A stretch of DNA of 64,000 nucleotides. It comes from Eucalyptus grandis (taxonomy: Eukaryota > Streptophyta > Magnoliopsida > Myrtales > Myrtaceae). The stretch spans positions 12,105,501 through 12,169,500 of the forward strand of contig NC_052619.1 of NCBI RefSeq assembly GCF_016545825.1. Direction: 5' to 3'. Shown here in pieces: positions 37,119 through 49,008 of this stretch. Every line of letters starts with the position of its first letter. Positions within the stretch are counted from its first letter, which is position 1. The translations under genes and the position numbers were made by a program. Under the pieces are notes generated by a model. That model did no database searches. It saw only the letters and a program-made list of their open reading frames with translations, and was not told the origin of the DNA.

Positions 37119-38360
37119 TCACTTAACCTGTATCCATTCCAAGTCTCCTGAAGCAGATGCAGACTCAGCAAGAGTGGCGTAGTTAGCAGGATTGATCATA
37201 GATGATTCATGACTTGGGTTCGTTTTCGGCGAACTAGTCTCACCTATTTGATCAGACCTGATACAGATCTGCGGATCCCCTAGCACATCATTCAAATCCT
37301 CCCTACTTGAAGTAGGATGAGGAGCCACCCCTTTACCTTTTGCCATCTGAGGAACCATTTCTGTGATAGGGACCTGAACGAGCTCAGTCTCATCATTTCC
37401 ATCCACCGGCAAGGTTGGATCAGATTCCTTATCTATATCAGTGCACTTGTGCCCGAAAATTCCGCACTTCAAGCAAGTTACAGGCTTCCATTCATATTCC
37501 ACATCCACAACAACCAGTTTCCCCATAAGTTCCACTTAAGAGACTCATAGGCAAGGCTGCACCGTTATTTCCACACATACACGTGCGAAGGTAAGCATGG
37601 ACATCTGCTCCGTTCTGTGGTCCACGTAAAGCAGTTTCCCGAGGGCACTGGCTACCTTACTAATAGAATGAGCAGACCAGAAAGAGAACAGAAGATTTCT
37701 CAACCTAATCCAAACCGGCACAGATTGAAGAGATTCTTTGTTTAACTCAATTCCCGGTTTCCATTGTTGGAGTATCAGCGGGATTCTGGCGACAGTAATA
37801 GTCGCACCTTCTAATATTTTCCTCCTGAACTCAAGATCAGCAAACCGCAGCAAAAATAAGCCCCTGCCATTAGACATCACTTCAAGCAATGCAGGACCCC
37901 ATGCTCTCTTAAGCGACTCATCAACAACCTTAAACGGTAAGATCCTTCCTATGAAATACCCGACAAGGCAATCATATAGCTTAGGATCAGTAGCATCTAA
38001 GTCAGACTCATCCATGTGAATAATAGGATCGCTGTCAAAATGCATAGGAGTGTATTCAAGATCGTAACCCCTGGTAGCACCACTTGTAACAGCTGCCCAG
38101 GTGCGGTTCGCAGGCTTAATTGAACCACCCCTAGAGTTGTTACGCCTTGACCTGGACCTACCCCGACTTCTTACGCGACCACGCGCAACACCAGATTGCA
38201 GACGTACACCCGCGGTTCTAGAGGAAGGGGCCGAAGCCTTGCGAGTCAGAGCATTACTAGGTTTGTCCACCGCCGAGGGATCCTCAATAACAGGAGGGGA
38301 TTGCGTTCAGTTACTCGGCCCTTCATCACCTGAACGGGCCCGAGCTACTACCGACTCCAT
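37119..38360 (-). pseudogene. LINE ORF1 (DUF4283 / zinc-knuckle gag-like), broken
   Basis: The frame opens with an ATG at 38360 but meets a TGA after 17 codons. The same frame then stays open to 37545. It has an Arg/Ser-rich basic N-terminus (GRVRSRGRSRSRRNNSRGG) and a DUF4283-type block including YDCLVGYFIGR and LQQWKPGIELNKESLQSVPVW. A stop and frameshift near 37540 separate it from the distal part. That part has WKPVTCLKCGIFGHKC, a partial CCHC knuckle of the zf-CCHC_4 type. The product would coat and deliver the element RNA. Confidence 0.8.
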
Positions 38361-39343
38361 TACAGCAAGATCAAGCGACAGAAATGGAGAAACCCTAAAC
38401 CATCGCACAACAATAAGCCAGCGGAATGAAGACGTACCAGGCTACAAAGCAGAGGGGTTTGAAGAGTTGAGGAAGGCGCGTCTTGTCGCGGAAGAATGGG
38501 TCCAAACGACGGTCAGCAGGAGCGAAACCAGCAATGGACGAAGGTGCGAGAACAAGTACAGAAATCGCCCAAGAGGGAGCATTCTGGAGGTTACAACTTG
38601 TCCTTAGTCCTCTATTTAAAAATTGTTTCTAGGATAGAAATAGAAAAAAATTATTTCGCCAGAAACAATTTTGAACAAAAAAACGCATTTGGTAAATCTG
38701 CTTCCCGAAATATAAAAAGAATAGAAACACGTTTGGTAAATTTGTATAATTTTTTTTATTTCTTTTAATTTTTAAATATTTTAATTTTATTTTTTATATT
38801 TTCTTTCTTATTTTCTTATTTTTTAATATTTTTTTATTTTTCTTCTTTTGGCCGGCCTCGGCCATGGTCGATGACCGGCCGACGAGGGCCGGCGGCCTCA
38901 CCCAACCACGGCGAGGCTCGCCGGCCCGGCGAGGCCGAGCTCAAGCTCGCCCGGCCCGGCGTGAGGTTGGCCTCGCTAGGGGCTGGTGACGCTCGGCCTT
39001 GCCGGGGCCGGCGATGCTTCGGCGAGGTTGCCGACCATGGCCGAGGCGCGACCGGCCAAAGAAAAAAAGAAAGAAAAAGAAGAAGAAAAGAAGAAGAAAA
39101 AAAGAGAAGAAAATGGAAGAGAGAGAAAAAGTGTTCATAAATTTTGTTCCGAAACAAGAAACAAATTTTTTTGTTTCTCTTTATCAAATTTTTTTTTTTT
39201 TTTGTTTCATATGTGTTTTTAACAAAAAAAATAGATTTGGAACAAAAATGCAAACAAACGCGTTTTACTTTATTTTTTTTGTTTTCGAACAAAAAAATAA
39301 AAACTGTTTTTAAACAGAAAAAAGAAGTGAAAACAAACAGGCC

Positions 39344-40211
39344 CCAAGAAAACCTTGGAGCATGGATTCACGTGCTCGTGTAGAAACATGTAATAATGTC
39401 CTGTCAAGCTCACAAAAACTCAGTTGCCTATCGTCGCATGAAAACTGAATAATTTAAAATATATATTTTACAAAATAATTGATTATATTATTTAAATAAT
39501 TAGTTGATAAAAATATTTATATTATTGATAACAATTGATGTCTAAATACTTTTGTCAAACTAAAATATTTTTTAAAATTATTTATTTTTCACGAAATTAA
39601 TTAGGTGATTTTATATTTAGACTCGGTTAATAAGCAAGGTAAGCCAAGTATAGGATCTCACAATCCTTATTAGGCTTATCATCAGAAAATTGTCGAATCT
39701 CCTATGCCAAATCGATTGGGCTTGGCTGAAAAAGAGAATTGCTTACTCTAATACGACCATCTTGCTGTTGAACCTCTGAGCTAAGAATCTATGATCACCC
39801 TGCCTACTTTTTTACATAAACAAGCTGCACCAAGAGATTTGAAAAACCCAATAGCCATAGAATAGAAACACATGAGGACGCTGCCATGTCCCAAAAAGCG
39901 CAAAGAAAACCAACGAATCGAACTGGTCAAAAAAGTTTTTGGAGGTCTGTTTGAATTTTGGTTCGGCTTACGTCATAGATTTGATGTAAAAGTCCAACTT
40001 CTAATTTCTTTAATTAATTTAAAGATCAATCTTACTGATAAGCAACATCTACAGCCCCTTTGGACCTTAATTATAATGTATTAATTATCGTAATAAATAA
40101 TATATAGTGTTTTCCCAGTGCCGTATGTTTAGGTCACAAAATCATAATGTCAATCAGAAGTAACGTGATTTGAAATTTCGCATTCGAGGGACAAATCAAA
40201 AAGCACCACCC
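39344..40211. other. Intergenic, no gene seen
   Basis: AT-rich. Its right end is the promoter of the His-rich protein gene, where a TATATAG-like sequence at 40102-40108 could act as TATA. Confidence 0.4.
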
Positions 40212-41226
40212 ATGGCCACCGCCAAGAGCTCGTCGACGGCGACCAGCTTCTCCTCCCCACCGTGCTTCCACCACCACCACCACCACCACCACCAACACCT
40301 GTTGCTGTGCCCTCGCCACCACCACCTCTACAATCACCACCACTTCCTCCACCGCCATGACGGCAGCAGCTGTAACTTTGGCGGCCACGTGCGCCCTGCT
40401 TCTTTCGCTTCTCCTCCTCCTCCTCCGCCACCTCCTCTTACCAGCGCCGCTACCCGGAATGACGCCGCAGCTGCGTCTTGTGTTGCTTTGCCGGCAGAGC
40501 TCAGTCCCCTTGAGGCCGACTCTTCCGCTCAGTAAGTCCCTTCTACTTACTAGCATTACTGTTTCTTGATCTTTAGACGGGCTCCCATTCATGTGCTCTC
40601 GAATCAGCTGCCAACTGAATTCGATGGGAAATTCTGTACATGGGAGGATTTTGGTGAAGGCCCAGCTCCATTAAGTCCTGATCTTTCGTCGTTGCTAGTT
40701 GTTTAGTGTTCATGCAGGGAAGGTGTTTGTTGTATTGCGCCAGAGAGCAAACTGTCCTTCAAGCTTGATCCTTTGCTATCTCTTGGTCCCGTGCTGTTCC
40801 TTTGGGAAAAGCATGGATACTAATGAACTATCATTTTGAGGAGAAGTCCACTGAGGACTTAAGTTTGAACTGGCTGAGTTTGACATGGACGATGTATCTT
40901 AAAATGCGCTGGCTCCCTCCATTTGACGTTTTCATTGCATTTTGTTTGATTCCCAGGATGTTAGTGCAGCAGGATTATGAGCAGCAAGAGGAGGTCTTTG
41001 ACGACGATGAAGAGCCCGTTTTTGTTTTGACCGATGAATGGAGGGAGTTCTTCGCGAGGTCCGAAGCAAAGAGGAAGTTAGGTAGTGCTAGTAGCTTTTG
41101 CAGTCCTCTGTTTCTTCGTCTCGATCGTGTTCGTATTCGGGTTATTCGCTGTCTCACCCTGGATTTTCGCATGTGCAATGTCTTTGTGCAGCTAAGAGGG
41201 AGGCTAAGAAGAAAGCCAAGAAGTGA
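40212..41226 (+). CDS. Small His-rich protein with acidic core and Lys tail, unknown function
   Basis: Three exons, 40212..40531, 40957..41081 and 41192..41226, all GT-AG, 159 residues. Residues 1-45 are Ser/Thr- and His-rich (eight consecutive His encoded by CAC repeats, then more HHH clusters) and may include a transit peptide. Residues about 66-76 hold an eight-proline run. Exons 2 and 3 encode the most conserved-looking part: MLVQQDYEQQEEVFDDDEEP, then VFVLTDEWREFFARSEAKRK, then a Lys-rich end AKREAKKKAKK. That acidic, WREFF and basic arrangement suggests a small conserved eukaryotic or plant protein that I cannot name. The splice phases (CA|G, G|CT) and the loss of frame outside the exons support the model. 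It is convergent with cyclin C. Confidence 0.75.
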
Positions 41227-42772
41227 ATGGACGACTGTTTTCATGTTCACCTCACTGGATCCCTACGTTCCTTGGGGAACTTGTATCTGATTGACAATCC
41301 ACAAGTCTAAAATGTATTATATCCTGGAGCTACAGAGTGATTAACATGATTTGGGTCTTCTGTTTGTCGCACATATTAGGACTTCAAGTATTCCGAAACC
41401 TGAAGATTTCATAATGAAAGAAGAAAACCTTACCATGTGCTTGGGAGAACTTATCGGCATGGAAGCTGCATCTAAGTTTTTGGAGGATGATGCTTTGGTT
41501 GCCATATCTCCATCGAGAAAATTAATCCCGAGTTATCGATATCTACCTTATATTAGTGTTGCAGATTCGGTTCATACATTAGCACTGACAAGGGAAGCGA
41601 GAAATTGAGAAAACTAACCAATCAGTGACCCTCATTCTTTAGGCAGAATTGCACTTTTGGATGCCAATGGACAATGTAACCATGGGCGCTTTCTTCCTGG
41701 GAAGAGTGATGAGCTTGCAGATTTCAAAAGTCTCTCTACAGGCCACTCCAAGTGATTGTGTTGGCACAACAACAACAATTACAGATATCAGTTTTTTCTA
41801 AATGCGCTCAAACTGAAGACACCAAGTTTCTCAAACGACAAATAGACCCTGACAAATATTGCAATCTGGGGATCTTGCATTCTCCACTTGCTGCTGAACT
41901 CTTTAACACCATCATCGAGTCCTTAGTCAGGTCTAGAAGCTAATGATTTTAGCAAGTGCCTCATGACATTATCCATCGCAATCTCAAGTGGCAGATCAGC
42001 AAGGCTTACAGTCTTCAGGTTCCTACTTTGACATATCCCCCTTGCGAACGTCCACCTTCAAGGTTAAAACACGTGAACAGCCAAACAGAAATCAGACCAT
42101 TTGTACAAGTTAAATCCTCACATGAATCTCTCGGCAAGTGAGCCATTGAAGCTACAATAAATTGCAGACAAGGCTACATCCAACTTGCAAGATATACCAT
42201 CTCTTTATATCATCTTCCACAATATCAGGTCTCAAGACAATAGACAACTAAACAGATGAATGGGTTTGACTTTCTGATTTTCTTAGACTCTACTTCGATG
42301 ATCCAGCCCTCAAACAAAAAAATGAGATACAGAAGTTCCCTCCTGACTCAATTTATTAATGAAAAGATGTCAAATAAGAATTTCCAACAGTGGCAGATGC
42401 TCGTACTTCATTGAAGAGAGATATCACCAAACTATTTGTCAGAAGCTACTTTTCAGCGTGTCATACGGTAAAGCAGTCCAAGAGAACTTTCAGTTGTGGC
42501 ATTGGCAGGAAAAAATAAAAGGAAATTCCAGTGGCGGTAAATGTCTTAGTACATTAAAGAGAGGCATCGTTAACCACTTTCTTATCATCCTATATAGCCA
42601 ATCTTTAATAATTAGAAAAGAGAAGGGAACATTCGATGGTGTCAAATGTCTCACTTCATTCAAGAGAGCCATCACCAAACTATTTTGAGTGTCTTATGTC
42701 ACCAATAACCAAATTTCAATCGTATCATATGCAACAGGATCTCTCACGGCGAGCATAAGACTCACCTAATGT
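41227..42772. other. 3' flanks of two convergent genes
   Basis: No gene seen. Short plus-strand frames (41351-41608 and 41752-42141) lack any recognisable feature. The right part (42360-42720) is a repeat listed separately. Confidence 0.5.
42380..42720. repeat. Triplicated ~120-bp unit in the cyclin C 3' flank
   Basis: Three imperfect direct copies centred on TTCATT.AAGAGAG..ATC..CCAAACTATTT, at about 42407, 42552 and 42655. Related single copies occur at 55187-55260 and 56596-56660, inside the duplicated cyclin C remnant. Confidence 0.65.
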
Positions 42773-44944
42773 TTATGGTTTCATAGCCAACTTGTTCAAA
42801 GCAGCATGTACTCTCTCTTCTGAGATCGATGTACGGTTCTCATAGAAATCCAATATCTCCACTGCTATATTCTTCACCTGTTCATGAACACATCAGCTTG
42901 GTTTGTTAAAAAGTCAAAGAAACATTATACAAGAAATGACAAGATGGCAAAAATGAGCCTTGTAATGTCAGAGTTATTCTCTGGGAAACAAAATGTTCAA
43001 AGTATACTAATGGCATGGCTAGATATGCAATGCGCAGTTGATGTGGGCATTAAAGGTTCTGAGCCTTTTAACCATGCAACTTTAAGGGAGATTAGGAATA
43101 CACCCATATCATTTATCAATTCACAGCAGCTTGTCAGAAATACAAGTAAACAGACACAAAAATCATGCCACTAAGATTTTAAGATTGATGCATCAGAGGA
43201 ATGCTGTTACACCATATTCCCCTTTCACATCTTTCCCAGAAACAATTTCAACTTATGAGTATCATGTTAGTCTGGCTACTCTTGAGTGAAAGGGCTAAAA
43301 CAATGCAAAACTCCACCTTGCATGACCAAGAGTTGAACTCATGCACACTAGAGTGCTGACTTTGAAACCATTCACTGGCCCCTCACTATCTATAATCTCT
43401 TAAAAAGGCGACTATTCTCATATTCATAAAGACCTATAGCCAGAAAAAAGTAGCTAAGGAGAGATGGTAAAGTTTTATGTCCCTTGGAAGCTTTAACTGA
43501 ATTAACATGTCATTGAATCAAGTTGCCAGATTCAATGACCAGTTATAAATTCTTGAAACCTGGATGATGAGGACTTATTGTCAAGAAATACAATCAATGG
43601 GAAAGGGCATTCGTACCAACAACCACATCCAAAACTTCAAGAAGAAGAAGCTATATGTTTTCCTCTTAATTGCTGATAATAAAATTGGGATTGAGAAGTT
43701 CAATAACCTTGATTGACTAAGAGAAAATAGAGAAAGAAGAGGAACTACAAGAGAGTTGTGTAAAGACTAACTTAAGGTATATAAACATTCTTGATATCAG
43801 ATTTGACAAGAATTGATAAAAACCTAACTAAAGCTTTCTTTATCTGTAAGCTGTTCTTTTAGATGAAAACATGCTCAAATTTTACCAGGCAATCTAAGGA
43901 TTGAACAACTCAAAAATTTTCCCTTGGAAATTATTTGCACATCTTATTAAAGAGCCATAAAATTAAAGTACAAGGAAAAACCAAGATAATCTTCTTTAGG
44001 CTTATGCAGTGGGTATAGATATGAAAAAGGAAGAAAACTTAAGAGATTCGAACTCACAACATTCATGTCAACCCGAAGCTCTTCAAACCATGAGGTAGTG
44101 TCCTTGTCTTTGTATACGCTTGCAATGTATATGCAAGCCAGTGCAATCAAGTGAGGAGGATGCACAAGAATGAGGTCCATCTTGTATGTATCATTCACAA
44201 GTCCCCTGCATATCAATTTGGCATACATAATCATTTTTCACTATGAAACAAACTGAAAGCAAGATCGTGGCATCAAATGACCCACAGTACAAACAAAAGT
44301 TCATTTGCTCTATACTTATTTACATGCGAAAATTATAGTGCTATATTCGTGTCACAACTATAAGACTGAGCACCATATCAATGAGGGGCAACTTATTGAG
44401 AAGTCACTGAACTAATAAGCTTTTCTCTGAACATATGAAATCCTGAAAAGTCGCACTTATTTGTCTTGATGACCAATTATATTTTCTTGAATGTCATGTA
44501 GACGTTTTATTTTTTGAGCACATTAGAAGAACTGCATCATATCTTAGCTATCTAGGTGCACAGAAAAGCCAGCGACATGGTCAAGGGAACCCAGATGGGA
44601 GCAGTTAATGAAGATGCTGCACTAGTTATGAATAGGATAATTGATCTTTAGATATCCCGAAGGCATATAACTCTCAAGCACCTCATCTCAATAGAATAAA
44701 AATCCAGTTCAAAGAATAAATTTGAGTCACAAATATCTAAAGCTAAAGGGTAATGGCTCTGCAGCTATTTCACTTCAAGAAATCATGCACCCAAAGTTGA
44801 AGAAGCCTATGCATGATTATTCCATTACTATTTTGAAAACAGCTTACAGGCAGTGTCTGCAGGAATTTAAGAGTGGAAGTTTTACCAAGTAAATTGGGTC
44901 ATTTCTTCCATGCCCGCGTCCTGAAGCAAGCTGCCAAAAAATGA

Positions 44945-45012
<68 letters not shown>

Positions 45013-48000
45013 AGATTGTGAGTCCTCAGAAATAATTAGATTGAGTAGCATCTTAAAAGTATTTAATTGAGTCTGATCATGCATGAAGGACATACATGAA
45101 CTCTAGATCTTCGCATAAAAATGGTTGTGACCAGTAATCCTAAAACATTAGGAGACACAAAAAATGGTTGGAGCCTTTCCTCTGATAGACTTCACAATAC
45201 CCTTTCCCCAATCACGGATTGGAATAGCAATTCTCAAAAGTACCATCAACTTCAAAAGGCAGTGCAGAGGATATACATAAACTCTAGTTCTTGGCATAAA
45301 AATGGTTGTGATCAGTAATCCTAAACCATTAGGAGACGCAAAAAATGGTTGGAGTCTTCCCTCCGACAAACTTCACAATACCCTTTCCCCAAGTCACGGA
45401 TTGGGATAGCAATTCTCAAAAGTACCATCAATTTCAAAAGGCAGTGCAGAGGCAAAAGAACCATAGCAAAGATGATGAAATGAAGGACTTACTGTGTCAA
45501 AGAACGGTAAGGATGGAATACAACCAAATAATAGTTGAGAGCTTCCAATATCTTCATTTCCATTTCAAGAATATCCTTCACCTCGTATCGATACTTCTCA
45601 TCAGAATCTGGATAGAATAAGTAAAAGGACTCTTAGCAGTTCTCACATTTGAGCTATGGTTGCTTCGTCCATCTTGCTGGAATTTGATAACCACAAAACA
45701 CGATTGATTACAACATCCTTACATATTTTCCTGATGTAGAATGCAAGTGCTTTGGCCTGCACAGTGCTTTCTTCTGCTTTTGCTGCCAAGTACAGGCAGG
45801 CTGGAGCCACTAGGCGTGGATCATACTCTGACATACTCTTTCTGGAATAGAAAAGCAAAATGGTGACCTAATGAAGTCATATGACATCGTGATCTCAAAC
45901 TTCAAAAAGACCACAAGCAAAACTGGCAGCCAGCTCATACGATAAGACATAATAGGAGAAAAGCTTGTGAGTTCATGCAAATAAAAATGGAACAAATCAA
46001 TTCCCACACAGTAAAAGATAACAATACATGCCTTTTGAAAGAGGGATAAAGTATATTCGAAACATAGTTGAATATCTGGGCATGAGTTGTTGACCTCCAA
46101 CTCAATATAATTTACGCTCACCATACAGCACTCAAAAAGCATAAAGTTTTCACAGGAAAACTTGTCCAGTATGATAGGGAACACCAATCAAAAGAGGAGT
46201 TATAAAAAAAAAAAAAGCAGTTAAAATCTTTCACAATCAATATTTGTTTCCGTACAATTTCAGATCACTCTGAAAAAATCAATGTCTTTTTTTCTGATAA
46301 ATGCTCTAATATGAATGCTTCAAAAGGTAGTAGGTAGAACCATAACCTTCCAGGCATTGCTACAATGCCTGACCGGTTCCCCCTAAATGGCAAAGTCTAT
46401 TACTTCCAGACCTTGAAAAATGCTACATGGAATCCCTATATAGAGGGTAAAACAACTTCTGAGTGAGGAAAATAAATGATATAAAACAGGAACTAAGCAA
46501 GCCAAAGTGGAACAAGCGTAAATTGTGACTAGATAAACAGAGTAACATAGAAATCTTATCTTGCATGACCATATTAGCAAATAACCAATGCATCTTTTCA
46601 ATACAGTCTACAAAATCTTTTGTTGGTCAACATTCACAACACAATGTAGACATTGTCAGCATCATTAATTGTAATATATAGCCACCTACCTGGTATAAAC
46701 TCGTCTCATATATGTAACTGCAGTGGCTATGACCCTAGCAAATAAACAGTTCATCAGAATTAAATAGTATTTTCAAACAAAGGGATCACCCACAGCACTG
46801 ACTTACAATCAATACTCCAATGTTCAAAGTAATAAGTTCTTTTGGTAAGGTTTTGATATTACTTTAAGCATTATAAAGAGAACAAGTATATATCTCACCT
46901 TTGCCTGACTTTAACACTCTGAGCCAGTTTCCATATATCTGAAAAAAAAAAAACAGGATCAATGTGCTTGAAAATATACCCATATAACATGTGACGACAA
47001 TGAACAACCTTTTGGTCAAACGGGTAAGAGCAAGGAGGAACTGCAAGTCCACTATTCCTAACTTTGCACGAAAGTCCACTGCCGCATTAGTTACTCCAGA
47101 AAAGCAAATAAAATATGGGAAAAAAAAACCTTCAACTGGGTTAAGATATCATGCAACCACTGCTGACAAGAAAAAAATTCGACTGGCAAAATTTTTTTCC
47201 CCAACATACAAGCGATGAACAAAGCCACTATTTGTATTTAAAGTACATGTTCAGATGAAAGAAATACGACATGTAAAATTCTCCCTCATGCCTGGTTTGC
47301 CGTAATTCCAGTGATCTTAACAAGCATCATCAATTGTCAGGCTCGAGATGCGGTTAACACTGAACATGGCAATCAAGAATCCTCTTTTCCTATACTACAG
47401 TCAAAATGTTTACCAATATACTCTTTATGGGAAGCCAAAGAACACAAAAGAGAGTATATTTCTATCCATGGTACCCTCGTGATCACCAAATGAGGCCTTC
47501 ATTAGCCTCATATTTTCAAGGTTCCAAGGTTCCCGTCACATCCCGATACTAATGATCGATCACTATCCTTCACTTTTTCACGCACCTGATTCTGAACACA
47601 GCGAGCATGACAGCAATTCAACTGCTTAGCCGGCCAATTAAAGTGCTGTCAATCTTGCTAGACACAAAACTACCTACTTTCATCAAGTCCAAATAGATTC
47701 CCTTAACACCACATTACTTTCACAATTCAATAACTTACACAAGCGAAAAATCGAGTATTGATCCATAATTAGCGGACGTTTCCATCGCGAAACCAAGAAC
47801 CTCAGACCACGAATTCGACGCGAAACCAGATCAAAAAAGCGTTGCGGGAAGGGCAAAGGGGGGGGTGGGAAGCGTACAATTGGCCATTTGCATTTTGATG
47901 AGCTTGAAATCTTCGACGGTGATGCCTCTCTCTCTGTCCGGCGGATGCACCACGTCCGCATCCTCCGGGTCCAGAAGTTGCTTGCTGCAGAGCCCAAGAC

Positions 48001-48167
48001 GAAAGCCGGGGGGGGGAGAAATCGAAGAAAAATTTCCTCAGGGCCCAAGAAAGTGAATCAAGAATCGACGAGGATTAAGGCGCGGAAACAGAGAAGAAGC
48101 ACGGCGCATGAATCAGGGGAGTTCGGGAGACTCACTAGTGAGTGGAAGTCCAGAAATTGGCGGCCAT
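42773..48167 (-). CDS. CYCC1: Cyclin C (Mediator kinase module cyclin)
   Basis: Partner of CDK8 in the kinase module of Mediator, acting in nuclear transcription control. Nine exons on the minus strand: 48136..48167, 47878..47984, 46899..46938, 46690..46734, 45723..45841, 45493..45607, 44886..44930, 44058..44205, 42773..42877. All are GT-AG, and the phases close to give 251 residues, the usual length. The first exon encodes only MAANFWTSTH. Exon 2 gives YKQLLDPEDADVVHPPDRER then GITVEDFKLIKMQMAN. The cyclin box follows, with YIWKLAQSVKVRQR, TAVTYMRRVYTRKSMSEYDP and RLVAPACLYLAAKAEEST. The second fold has WGLVNDTYKMDLILVHPPHL and ACIYIASVYKDKDT; the end is ALNKLAMKP. Exon 7 (44886..44930, 45 nt) has a 61-bp CT tract at its splice acceptor. 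It is head to head with the P450 at 50180. Confidence 0.95.
44949..45009. repeat. (GA)30 microsatellite at a cyclin C splice acceptor
   Basis: A 61-bp perfect run. On the gene strand it is (TC)n ending 18 bp before the acceptor AG of the 45-nt exon 44886..44930, so it makes up most of the polypyrimidine tract. Confidence 0.95.
45091..45453. repeat. 181-bp tandem duplication in a cyclin C intron
   Basis: Two direct copies, about 45091-45271 and 45272-45453, sharing AACTCTAG, GCATAAAAATGGTTGTGA, CAGTAATCCTAAA, AAAAAATGGTTGGAG, CTTCACAATACCCTTTCCCC, ACGGATTGG and AAAAGGCAGTGCAGAG. They differ at roughly one site in ten, so the duplication is not brand new. Confidence 0.85.
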
Positions 48168-49005
48168 TGCTGACGCGGAATTGCAGGAGCTCGGCTGAGC
48201 TGCTGGCTATGGCGAGCGGGATTCGATGAAGAAGACGAGTCCCCTCTCTCTCTCTCTCCTCTATTCGGGTTCGGGCCGGGGACCCGAAATGCGAGAGGAG
48301 CGACGTGTCTGGACTTTTGATGGGCCTCGGGGGAAATTCGTTGCACGGCGTTTTCCTTAGCCATACTCCAAAGCCAATTTCATTTATTTTATGGATTATT
48401 TTTTTTTGGTCGATAATTTTATGGAATATGATTTACCCAATCTTGATACTTTTCGTTGAGTTTAATTTAACATAAATTATTCCAAAAGAAAAAAAAATCT
48501 CAAACACATTTATTTATTATTTATATTTCATGTAAGCGTAACTTATAACATGTCCTTTACGTGATGAATCTTGACATGAACATGTAGAGGACTAAAAGAA
48601 GTATCGTGTGTAAGGTTGTGGATCGAATCCATGTCCCCATTTTATAGCCATTCACATGTGCACACCTGGAATTCCTTAGTCGAAATTCAAGGATCAATAA
48701 GTTTCTCATAATGTTTTATTTCCTCATTTTTCACTTCAGCTTGTCAAATAGGAATCTAAAAAAACCAACCAATTTCATTTGGAGAAGAAATTAGGAATCA
48801 AATATTAAAAAAATAATAAAATGTCAATATGAGGTAAATTATCATCCAAATCTACATCAACCATAGAAATGCCATCACCTGCACCGATTGCATTTGCCAT
48901 CTAGTCAGAAAAATCTTGCAAATTGCATTGCCTTGTGGAGTTGGGGTTTTCTACGGGCCAATCTTTTCTATTTTTTTTAAATTTATCAGGAAAAGGACAA
49001 GATAC
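48168..49005. other. Bidirectional upstream region of cyclin C (left part)
   Basis: The 5' flank of cyclin C. A CT run at 48243-48260 lies in its leader region. About 47580-48750 (with exons 1-2) is duplicated at 57133-58262. GGATCGAATCC at 48619-48629 looks like a Pol III B box, but no matching A box is convincing. Confidence 0.5.
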
Positions 49006-49008
49006 TAA

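Larger units (their letters stand above)
32832..38611 (-). mobile_element. L1-type LINE retrotransposon, near full length but decayed
   Basis: The order on the minus strand is ORF1 (RNA-binding gag-like with CCHC knuckle), ORF2 endonuclease, reverse transcriptase, zf-RVT, then a poly(A) tail, seen as the plus-strand T-run 32829-32842. It is flanked by an exact 17-bp direct repeat, CTATTTAAAAATTGTTT, at 32815-32831 and 38612-38628. This is the target-site duplication expected of target-primed reverse transcription. Length is about 5.8 kb. Both ORFs carry stops and frameshifts, so the copy is not autonomous. Confidence 0.9.
32794..39343. mobile_element. MITE split by a LINE insertion
   Basis: The left piece (32794-32831) starts GGTACGTTTGGTAATATTTC. 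The right piece (38612-39343) ends ...AACAAACAGGC. The pieces have the same style of sequence as the other Tourist-like copies here: CTATTTAAAAATTGTTTC.., GTTTGGTAAA, and a GC-rich core of GGCGAGGCTC/GGCCGGCC blocks at 38850-39060. CCCAAG flanks both outer ends. About 770 bp once the LINE is excluded. No transposase frame. Confidence 0.5.

Noticed and set aside
41351..42141. Plus-strand open frames of 60-85 codons downstream of the His-rich gene
   Set aside because: No recognisable motif, no consistent splice path, ordinary base composition; they probably lie in 3' flanking sequence.
43270..43395. SINE-like segment with GAGTTCAACTC (minus strand) in a cyclin C intron
   Set aside because: B-box likeness is weak and I found neither a plausible A box nor flanking duplications.
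48590..48660. tRNA-derived SINE or tRNA gene (GGATCGAATCC resembles a B box; also at 58140)
   Set aside because: No A box at the right distance, no cloverleaf, no poly(A) or T terminator. The two occurrences are simply the duplicated cyclin C flank.
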